Assembly (NCBI GenBank): GCA_910589105.1
Contig: CAJUST010000002.1
Location: 82,087-129,579, forward strand
DNA length: 47,493 nt
Direction: 5' to 3'
Source of the DNA: an uncultured Lachnospiraceae bacterium
GTDB lineage: Bacteria > Bacillota > Clostridia > Lachnospirales > Lachnospiraceae
Shown here: positions 39,786 to 47,493 of the stretch, piece after piece
Layout: every line of letters starts with the position of its first letter
Numbering within the stretch: the first letter of the stretch is position 1
The notes under the pieces: generated by a model
The model's database searches: none
What the model was told of the DNA's origin: nothing
What the model saw: the letters and a program-made list of their open reading frames with translations, nothing else
Position numbers and translations under genes: made by a program

Positions 39786-42700
39786 ATGGGGTTTTTAAAA
39801 AAGAGTTGTGCAGTGGTTCTTGCATCTGCAATGGCGCTTGGCATAATGCCCGGTATGAATTTGAAAGCGGCGGAAGCGCCGGATACTGCAAAAACTGCAA
39901 ATGAATCGGAAAATGGGTTTGATGCGTATCGGACGCCGTTTTTATCGGGAACTTTAAAGACTTGGATCTATCAGGGGGAAGAGTTCGACTATGAAAATAG
40001 CAGGAATATTGTTTTTGCAGATGATCAGGAAGATGGAGATTTAACGAAGAATATTGTCCAGACAGGATCGATCGATACGTCTAAGTTAGGCGATCAGACG
40101 GTTACATACCGGGTGACGGACTCGGACGGCAGAACAGCGGAACATACGCTTACGGTATCCGTTTTAGCAAAGGACAGTGGGGACACGGAGAAAAAGAATA
40201 TCAAGAGGATCTTGTATACGCTTCCGGACGCGTCCCATTTGACGAATATCGGGTTTAACAGAGGATATAACCATGACAGGCAGAATCTGGGTTTTTGGCT
40301 GCCGGAAAATGAAACTATGAAAATCCGTCTGGTTAATCATACAGAGTTTACGAAAGAATTGAATTTAAAGCTTTTGAATATTGATGCAACTACGGAAAAA
40401 CTGGTTGAAGTGAAGGGAGAGGAAGAGTCTGACCCGAAGGATTCTGTCCGCATTCCTGCTGGTGGGGAATGGATCACGGTAAAAAACCAGTGTATAGAAA
40501 ATGAGAAGAAAAAGAGCGTGGACAGCGTGCCGTTTATTTATACGCCAAAGAATACGACGGTACAGCCGGTGGTTGAGGTGGAATGGAACGATGCTTACCG
40601 TGATATTCCTTATTACCGGTATGGAGATGATGAGTCGGCGTTCTTTTCTGATTGGGATAAAACAGAAGATTCGTTTGCGATTATAGAAGGGCAGGCGGCT
40701 ACGTTTTTGGCGCCAAGGAAGAACAGGTATGAGATTATAGATCATCCGGATAAGAAAAACGATCCAGTCTACCAATTTCATACGATTGATGAGATGTTAG
40801 ACTGGGCGGCGGCATTTGAAGAACAGTATGATGCGTATTCCGGATTGGATTTTTATACGGATAAGCCTTATAATCAAAACGTTCGGGCAAAATTCTTTAT
40901 TAAAGCGAACGTAAATGGCGCAGGACTTGCATACTATTCCGGAGATCACAGCGCGTTCCACGGGGATAATCTTGGCTCCTATTTGTATAAAGACTGGACT
41001 TCCCTGCATGAGTTCGGGCATGGGTATGAAGGGGCGATTGCAAATCAGGAAAACTCTTTTGTAGAGACGACGAATAATATTATGGGATATTATTTTGAAC
41101 CGACTTACCGTCCGGAGAAGGATTTTGGATGGCTTTTAGGCGGGTATGGAAGTACGAAACTGGAAGCGTATAATGCGCTCGGAAGGGAATCGGAGCAGAC
41201 GCGTAATGCAGTGCCTGTATTTAATGACATCACTGCAGGACGGAAAATGTATAAGAACAGTCTGTTTATGTTTGTCAATATGCTCGACCGTCTGGGACCG
41301 GAAAAAACGACGGCGGCAATGCATACGACTTTCCGTAAATATAATTACGAGCATGGAAGCAATATGTCTTCTTCAGAGGCGATCGTAGAGAGTTTCAGCC
41401 AGACGGGCGGATATAATGTAATCCCTTATTTTGAAGGATGGCATATCCACGCATCGGAAGTTTTAGAAGATAAAATTTATGATCAGGATTTGCCGATGCT
41501 TTATTATCTGAGAAATCTCTATACAAACGATGAAGAAGCGGAAACAGTCCGTCAGGCGCTTGCAGAAAAAGGCAAGGTAATGAACGGCATTTACAGCCTT
41601 GTCAGCACAGACGATTTGGCGGAGCTTCAACGGAATGACACAAGCAATGTTACGTTGAATGTGTCGATTGATGACTTAGAAAAGATCCAGGGAAAATATG
41701 TCGTTATCAAAAACGGGTCAAAGATTGTTAAGCGGCTTCCGGTTGAAAACGCCCAGATTACGGCGACTCTCCCAGTGGGCATTTATGAAGTAGAGCTTCC
41801 AATGCCACGGGAAAAAAACTATCAGTATGGCAATGAGTATCTGGTAGCGGCAAAAGGAGCCGTTACGAAGGATTTGGAATATAAAAAAGTAACAGGCAAC
41901 CTGCTGGCGGACGATATGCAGATCCGTATGACGGGCATGGGCGGCGAAATTATCGTTGTTTCGCAAAAAACAGGGGAAAATAAGATTAACGTCAGAATCA
42001 ATAATGTAGAGCCGCATGTATATTTTGAGAATAAGTATGTCGCAGTCCGTGTGTATAATTCGTCTGGGACGAAAGTGTTTGACCGGACTTTAACTGGAAA
42101 AGATAAAGCGGATGCGTATAATGAGGATTTTGACTTTCCGGTTGGAACGAAAATAGAACTGGATCATGAAGAAATTGGAAAAATGTATTATACAAGCCAG
42201 TATACTAAAAAAGATATTCCGGCGTATTATATTGAAGGAAACAGCGGGATAAAAACTGTGACCTATGTGATGACAGACAGAGGGCTTATGCAGCAAGGCT
42301 GGAATGAAGCAAAGCAAAAAGACGTGTTTGTGTCCATGATGAACAGTTATTCCGATTATCTGTTGGAGCATATGGCAATGGACGATTTGGCTTCTGAAAG
42401 CAAGTTCCATAATGCAAAAATTGCGCTTGCAAAGGCATATGAGCTGTTAGATGATGAGGAAAAGGCGGCGTATGATGCGGTTTATGGCCGTATCCTGGGG
42501 CACGAGCAAACAATTTATGGTTATCACAAAATAGACTCAAGCGCGTTAAGCGCCGTGGCGGACAGCCAAAACAGCGTAGATGAAGGGGCGCAGAAAGCCC
42601 TTGACAAAGATTTAGGGACGATTTGGCATACGAAATATGATCAGGTTAATGTTCCGGGGAATTATACAATTACGCTTCCTGAAAATATAGACATTGGGAA

Positions 42701-45700
42701 ATTGGATTATGTTCCAAGGCAAGGTAATAATAATAACGGAAGGATTCTTTCTTGTGAATTATATTACAGCGAGACGGAAAGCGGCGAGGATTTTAAAAAA
42801 ATCACTTTACCGTCCATTACATGGGCGGATAATGCCAATACAAAGAGTTTGGAGTTTGACGCAAAAAATGCAAGAAGAATTAGAATCCGCGCGCTGACTA
42901 CCGCAGGAGAGGGCGGGGCAAATAAATTTATTACGGCGGCAGAATTTTGTCTTTATGAGAAGTTTGAGAAAGCTTTGACAACCAGTTATCTCAGCGATTT
43001 GACATTAGGCAGTTGGGATGCCTCTGTCCAAAAAGATGAGACCTTAAAATCAGTTTCAATTCCGGCTGGGACTACGGTTACTGCGGATTTAATTGGAAAG
43101 GAATTTGACAAATTTACTTCTCAGATCGTCATAGAAGGAAGTTTGGGAAATAATGCGGCTGAGGTGAAAATTTATGGGGATGACAATCCACAGCCATTGT
43201 ATCAATTTGACACTTCAGCAGGAGATTTGGAAACGTCGTTATCCCTTGATATTGAAGGGATTCGCAATCTAAAAATTGAAACGTCAGGCCCGTCCGGTTC
43301 AACTGCCGTATTTAAGGAAGCGGCATTTGGGAATCAGGATAATAAAGAGAATATTTATCTGGTTTCGGGTGACCGCGCTGCGATAGCGGAGAATTTGTCC
43401 CTTTTGCAGGATGATAGGGGAAAGGCAGTCTGGACTTCTTCGAATCCGGGAGCAGCGTCAGTGGACGAAAATGGCATTATTACGGCAGTTGGAGCAGGTG
43501 AAACAACAGTTACGGCGGCTTATGCTGATGAGGAGTCACAATCTTTTGCATGTAAAGTTGTTGTGAAAGAGAATCTGGCAGGGATAGTTACAGCGATTCA
43601 GACTTTAAAGAATGCAAAAAAGACGGAATTGAACGAATATACGAACGCGGACAACTATGGCGCTGAAAGCAAGACGAAAAGGGCGGAAGCGATTGCGGCA
43701 GGAGAAGCGGCGATTGACAAAGCGATGAATATATCCGGCATGAACGCCGCATTGCAGGAAGCGAAAGAAAATCTGGATTCGATTGAAACAAAAGAGCAGG
43801 CGGCAGAAAGAGAATTGGCGCAGGCAAAGGAGGAAGCGAAACAGAAACTTGACAATTATACGAATATCAATGAATATGACCAGAGAATTGAACTAAAGCG
43901 CGCAATCGCGGAAGGCAAAGCGAATATTGACAAAGCGTCGGATATTGCGGGAGTAAATGCTGCGCTGAAAGCGGCAAAAGCGGCAATTGACGCAATAAAT
44001 CTGGAGAAAAAGACATTTACGGTGACTTTTATGAGTGACGGCGCCGAAGTGCATGCTTTAAGCCAGACGGTTGCATTAAATGGAAAAGCAGTAAAGCCGA
44101 CGAAAGAAATGCTTTACGAAATGCCGGAAAAAGAAGGATATGAGTTTGTCAACTGGTATGCGGACAGTAAGTTTGAGAAAAAATATGATTTTAACGCAGT
44201 TGTAAAGAGCAATCTTATCCTATATGCAAAGTGGAAAGAAATTCCGCCTGAAATTTTGGAAGGAGAATGGATAGCTGACAGGAACCCGAATGGCGCGGTT
44301 GTTTCGTCTCAAAATGGAGTATTGGAGTTAACGGGCGGTTCATCCAGCTCTTACAGCTCTCCGACAACATTTGTAAGTAAACAGACATTTGATTTTACCC
44401 ATGAGGGATTTTTCGAATTTGATTTGGAATATACCGGCAAGAACTGGATGGGCGTGTATATGGGTTATAAGAATGGAAGTGACAAAGCATTAGGCATGTT
44501 TTTCGGATTTGATGACTATGGCTGGTTTTGGCAAAAGTATTCAGAAGACAACTCCCCATGGTATCAAGGAGATAGAGAAGATAATCCGGGAGCGGACAAT
44601 CTGAAAAGAGTCCGGATATCATGGACAAATGATCGGAAATTCAGCTTAGAGATTAATGGGGAAAAGATTTTTGAACAGGAAGATGCAGGCGGCTCAGTGA
44701 GCGCTGACACAGCAGGAAAAATTGCCTTTGCAGGCACACCGGAGACGACAATTAAAGTCAGCAATATTCTGCCGGCAACAGAAGAAACTGTGATCAGCCC
44801 ATCAAATGTAGAAGTGGTTACTGCGAAAGATTCAGTCAAATTAAAAGCTGTTTTTAGAAACAGCAACGGGCAGAATCCAAGTATTTCTTGGAGCTCCAGT
44901 GATGAGGATGTTGCCCTTGTCGATAAGTATGGAAATGTATATTTTGTAGGAGTTGGCACGGCTACAATAACGGCAGAGGCTGTTTTTAGTGATGGGACGT
45001 CTGAGCGTGTGAGCGCTACTGTGACGCTGCCGGAACAGTATGAGGGAGATGAAGATCTCAGTGGAAAAGCGTGGGCGAATACCCAAGAGAATAACAAGAA
45101 TGGAAATACTTATGGCGATGGCGTCGCAAATTTGGCAGTAGATGGAAAATTAAATACATACTGGCATTCACAGTATAGCGGATTTACAGTTTCAGAAACA
45201 AATCCGGCGGTGTTTACGGTTGAATTTCCAAGGGATTTATCAGAATATGATTCGATAGAAGCCTTACAAAAGCCGAGTGGAACCAATGGGTATATTCAGT
45301 CATATAAATTGGTTACAGGCGATGCCTATAATGAATCCACTTATCAGATAATGAACAATCCAGAAACGGGAATTAATAGAGTGGAAGGAGAGAAAGTTAC
45401 AGATATAACCGGTACAGAAGAAGTTTTGGCGCTGCCGGAAACTACAAACAAAGATGGGAAATTTGGGCATTATTTACAAATTCAAGTATTTAGTGGACAT
45501 GGAAACTATGCGGCGATAAAGGAAATTCTGGCGCATTTGGATATTGATTATTCCAGCAATCCTGTAGAGCAAGGATATATGGCGGCGAATCGGACGCTGG
45601 TAGACGGGATAGCGGATTTAGAATCGTTAATTAAAACTGCTGAAGGAAAAGAAGAAAGCGATTATTCAGAGAAAGGATGGCTCGCTTTAAGAGGAGCAAT

Positions 45701-47493
45701 TACAAAAGCAAAAGCGATTTTAAAAGACGGCGTTACAGTTTCCAGCTTAAAAGCAGCGACGGACAGTTTAAACAGCGCATTGAATAACAGCGCATTGAAT
45801 GAGATCACTGCAAAGAAAGAGCAGCTGCAGACTTTATACACGAAGTATATGAGCGCAGCATATCAGGCAGATGCCTATACTGCCGCAAGCTTTACAGCTT
45901 TTGATCATGCGCGTAAAAAAGCCGATGAAGTTTTAAACAAAGGGAACGCATCTTTATCAGAGATTGACGAAGCGTTAGAAAAATTAAACAGGACAGCGAC
46001 TGCGCTGATAGAAGTCTATACGGTTACGTTCGATTGGAATTATTCTGGCTCAACGAACATCACGAATAAAGTGACAAGTGGATTTGCCGCGACAGAACCG
46101 GAGGAGACGCCAGAGAGAGAAGGGCAGATATTTACCGGAAAGTGGTATAAAGAAGCGGTTTGTAAGACGGAATACGATTTTAATACAGAGAAAGTTACGG
46201 AATCGATCACGCTTTATGCAGGCTGGAAAACAGAGAATGAAGAGGAGTTGGAAACAGCCAAAACGGAAATAAACCGGCTAATCCAAGAGGCGGAAAATCT
46301 GGAAAAAACGGATTTTTCAGAGGAAAGCTGGACAAAATTGCAGGCGGCGATTGCAGAAGCCCGTGAAATAGCGGCTGATTGTGACTCTACCGATCTGATC
46401 CGGCAGGTGAAAAGTAAGCTGGAAACGGCGATGTCATATACAAAAGATGTTGAACTATCGGATATAAAGGCTGATTTAGATAGTCTCTGCGAAGCGGCAG
46501 AATTTATAAAAGACGATGCAGAATTTTATAATCCGGTAAAATGGACAGCATATGTTGAGGCGTATGATCAGGCGAAAGCAGTGGCAGAAAAAGGAGATTC
46601 TGCGACATTTGATGAAATCAGGGAAGCAAAAAATGCGTTGTTGTCAGCATTAGAGGATTTGACAGATGGGACGTCCGTGGATAAATCTGTATTGGAAGAT
46701 CTTTTAAAAGAAGCGGCAATTCATCTTTCAGGAAAATATACCGCTTCCAGTTTAGAGGCGTTAAGAACGGAAATAGCTTCGGCAGAAAAGATAAAAGACA
46801 GCGCGTACGTTGCGCAAAGCAGGGTAGACAGTGTGGCGGCGGATTTGCAAAATGCAATCGATGATCTTGTGCCTATTTATACGGTTACATTCCATTGGAA
46901 TTATGAAAATGCATCAACTGAAAGAGTAGAAGCAGAGAAAGGCAGTGTAGTGACAGCTCCAGACACGGCTCCGAACAGGGAAGGCTATACCTTTACGGGA
47001 GAGTGGTATCGGGATGCAGACTGCGCTCAGAAATTTGACGTTGCTACAGAGAAGGTAACAGGCAATATGACGCTTTATGCAGGCTGGAATCAGGATAAAA
47101 TTCCTGAACATAACGTGACATTTAATTGGAATTATGAGGGAGCTGACGTTGAGACGAAGACTGTGGAATCCGGCAGTCCGGCAGTGGCTCCGCTTACGGC
47201 TCCAAACAGGGAAGGTTATACGTTTACAGGAAAATGGTACCGTGATGCGGCATGTACGGAAGAATATGATTTTACGGAAAATGTAACAAGCGACCTCACA
47301 TTGTATGCAGGCTGGCGGCAAGATGGAGTGGCGTCAAAAACCTATATCGTGACATTTAACTGGAATTATGAAGGCGCAACGACAATTCGGAAAGAAGTGG
47401 ATGCCGGAAGCAGTGTGGCTTCGCCGGATGAAGCTCCGGAGCGGGAAGGCTATACGTTTACAGGAAAATGGTACCGTGATGCGGCATGTACGG
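39786..47493 (+). CDS. Giant secreted M60 metallopeptidase with CBM, FIVAR and repeat modules (3' partial)
   Basis: The frame stays open for 2569 codons and leaves the window. A signal peptide (1 to about 30, KKSCAVVLASAMALGIMPG) is followed by a DUF5011/Ig-like domain (about 55-125) and the M60/enhancin peptidase. Its gluzincin site is H408-E409-F-G-H412, with probable third ligand E427. After it come a CBM32-type domain (about 918-1060), an NPCBM-like domain (1060-1175), Big_2 (1188-1260), FIVAR helices, an InlB-type repeat (1408-1485), a concanavalin-like domain (1488-1665), Big_2, a second CBM32-like domain (1755-1920), more FIVARs, and a final run of InlB-type repeats. M60 enzymes cut glycosylated proteins such as mucins. 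AAGGAGG precedes ATG 39786. The cell-wall anchor is presumably beyond the edge. Confidence 0.9.
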   Translation, partial: MGFLKKSCAVVLASAMALGIMPGMNLKAAEAPDTAKTANESENGFDAYRTPFLSGTLKTWIYQGEEFDYENSRNIVFADDQEDGDLTKNIVQTGSIDTSKLGDQTVTYRVTDSDGRTAEHTLTVSVLAKDSGDTEKKNIKRILYTLPDASHLTNIGFNRGYNHDRQNLGFWLPENETMKIRLVNHTEFTKELNLKLLNIDATTEKLVEVKGEEESDPKDSVRIPAGGEWITVKNQCIENEKKKSVDSVPFIYTPKNTTVQPVVEVEWNDAYRDIPYYRYGDDESAFFSDWDKTEDSFAIIEGQAATFLAPRKNRYEIIDHPDKKNDPVYQFHTIDEMLDWAAAFEEQYDAYSGLDFYTDKPYNQNVRAKFFIKANVNGAGLAYYSGDHSAFHGDNLGSYLYKDWTSLHEFGHGYEGAIANQENSFVETTNNIMGYYFEPTYRPEKDFGWLLGGYGSTKLEAYNALGRESEQTRNAVPVFNDITAGRKMYKNSLFMFVNMLDRLGPEKTTAAMHTTFRKYNYEHGSNMSSSEAIVESFSQTGGYNVIPYFEGWHIHASEVLEDKIYDQDLPMLYYLRNLYTNDEEAETVRQALAEKGKVMNGIYSLVSTDDLAELQRNDTSNVTLNVSIDDLEKIQGKYVVIKNGSKIVKRLPVENAQITATLPVGIYEVELPMPREKNYQYGNEYLVAAKGAVTKDLEYKKVTGNLLADDMQIRMTGMGGEIIVVSQKTGENKINVRINNVEPHVYFENKYVAVRVYNSSGTKVFDRTLTGKDKADAYNEDFDFPVGTKIELDHEEIGKMYYTSQYTKKDIPAYYIEGNSGIKTVTYVMTDRGLMQQGWNEAKQKDVFVSMMNSYSDYLLEHMAMDDLASESKFHNAKIALAKAYELLDDEEKAAYDAVYGRILGHEQTIYGYHKIDSSALSAVADSQNSVDEGAQKALDKDLGTIWHTKYDQVNVPGNYTITLPENIDIGKLDYVPRQGNNNNGRILSCELYYSETESGEDFKKITLPSITWADNANTKSLEFDAKNARRIRIRALTTAGEGGANKFITAAEFCLYEKFEKALTTSYLSDLTLGSWDASVQKDETLKSVSIPAGTTVTADLIGKEFDKFTSQIVIEGSLGNNAAEVKIYGDDNPQPLYQFDTSAGDLETSLSLDIEGIRNLKIETSGPSGSTAVFKEAAFGNQDNKENIYLVSGDRAAIAENLSLLQDDRGKAVWTSSNPGAASVDENGIITAVGAGETTVTAAYADEESQSFACKVVVKENLAGIVTAIQTLKNAKKTELNEYTNADNYGAESKTKRAEAIAAGEAAIDKAMNISGMNAALQEAKENLDSIETKEQAAERELAQAKEEAKQKLDNYTNINEYDQRIELKRAIAEGKANIDKASDIAGVNAALKAAKAAIDAINLEKKTFTVTFMSDGAEVHALSQTVALNGKAVKPTKEMLYEMPEKEGYEFVNWYADSKFEKKYDFNAVVKSNLILYAKWKEIPPEILEGEWIADRNPNGAVVSSQNGVLELTGGSSSSYSSPTTFVSKQTFDFTHEGFFEFDLEYTGKNWMGVYMGYKNGSDKALGMFFGFDDYGWFWQKYSEDNSPWYQGDREDNPGADNLKRVRISWTNDRKFSLEINGEKIFEQEDAGGSVSADTAGKIAFAGTPETTIKVSNILPATEETVISPSNVEVVTAKDSVKLKAVFRNSNGQNPSISWSSSDEDVALVDKYGNVYFVGVGTATITAEAVFSDGTSERVSATVTLPEQYEGDEDLSGKAWANTQENNKNGNTYGDGVANLAVDGKLNTYWHSQYSGFTVSETNPAVFTVEFPRDLSEYDSIEALQKPSGTNGYIQSYKLVTGDAYNESTYQIMNNPETGINRVEGEKVTDITGTEEVLALPETTNKDGKFGHYLQIQVFSGHGNYAAIKEILAHLDIDYSSNPVEQGYMAANRTLVDGIADLESLIKTAEGKEESDYSEKGWLALRGAITKAKAILKDGVTVSSLKAATDSLNSALNNSALNEITAKKEQLQTLYTKYMSAAYQADAYTAASFTAFDHARKKADEVLNKGNASLSEIDEALEKLNRTATALIEVYTVTFDWNYSGSTNITNKVTSGFAATEPEETPEREGQIFTGKWYKEAVCKTEYDFNTEKVTESITLYAGWKTENEEELETAKTEINRLIQEAENLEKTDFSEESWTKLQAAIAEAREIAADCDSTDLIRQVKSKLETAMSYTKDVELSDIKADLDSLCEAAEFIKDDAEFYNPVKWTAYVEAYDQAKAVAEKGDSATFDEIREAKNALLSALEDLTDGTSVDKSVLEDLLKEAAIHLSGKYTASSLEALRTEIASAEKIKDSAYVAQSRVDSVAADLQNAIDDLVPIYTVTFHWNYENASTERVEAEKGSVVTAPDTAPNREGYTFTGEWYRDADCAQKFDVATEKVTGNMTLYAGWNQDKIPEHNVTFNWNYEGADVETKTVESGSPAVAPLTAPNREGYTFTGKWYRDAACTEEYDFTENVTSDLTLYAGWRQDGVASKTYIVTFNWNYEGATTIRKEVDAGSSVASPDEAPEREGYTFTGKWYRDAACT
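46870..47493 (+). repeat. Tandem InlB-type repeats at the right edge
   Basis: Three successive modules of about 77 residues (VTF.WNYEGA...GYTFTGKWYRDA.C...YDF...V...LTLYAGW). Bases 47211-47259 and 47445-47493 differ at one position of 49, a 234-bp period. The array continues past the window. Confidence 0.9.

Noticed and set aside
43600..47493. Possible coiled-coil phage tail or separate genes within the M60 frame
   Set aside because: The single frame from 39786 stays open and the helical parts match FIVAR bundles of surface proteins.

Overview
The window looks like a chromosomal piece of a spore-forming, gut-type Clostridia, most likely Lachnospiraceae. The reasons are the spoVAD-spoVAE pair, AGGAGG ribosome-binding sites with frequent TTG/GTG starts, a Bce-type antibiotic-peptide module, a rubredoxin/glutamate-synthase fusion, the order acyl-thioesterase - pepP - polA - coaE - ftsA-like - walJ, and an M60 mucin-type peptidase with many carbohydrate-binding and repeat modules. 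Species cannot be named from the sequence alone.

Left part (1-13.7 kb): the 3' end of a repeat-rich surface protein; tRNA-Leu(CAG) on the minus strand; ilvE; spoVAD-spoVAE behind a sigma-G-like promoter, followed by a low-complexity lipoprotein; a PAP2 phosphatase convergent with guaB; rimM-mscS; a BceRS-like two-component pair; rubredoxin-GltB; and lrgAB. Middle (13.7-20.9 kb): a clearly more AT-rich type I restriction-modification island (hsdM, hsdS, a 43-aa ORF, hsdR) ending in a broken nuclease/transposase tail. Directly to its right lies a BceAB-like ABC transporter. Its promoter has a near-textbook BceR box and a poor -35, so the two-component pair about 11 kb upstream is its likely regulator.

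Right part: a minus-strand SH3/amidase-3 lipoprotein; then 1.4 kb without convincing genes, holding a strikingly A-rich, G- and T-poor stretch and a 140-bp element bounded by perfect 25-bp inverted arms. Next is a tightly packed plus-strand operon (thioesterase, aminopeptidase P, DNA polymerase I, a CoaE-FtsA-like in-frame fusion with an internal Shine-Dalgarno, and WalJ). Then comes a minus-strand sucrose operon (fructokinase, GH13 amylosucrase-like enzyme, LacI regulator, acetyltransferase) with a perfect cre/LacI-type operator. Finally a giant M60 peptidase gene (39786 onwards) runs open past the right edge; it carries DUF5011-like, CBM32, NPCBM-like, Big_2, FIVAR and InlB-type repeats.

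The observations I rate highest are the CoaE-FtsA fusion, the 140-bp hairpin element beside the A-rich tract, and the split Bce module reconnected by its operator. I did not find a gene cluster that I could defend as a wholly new system.
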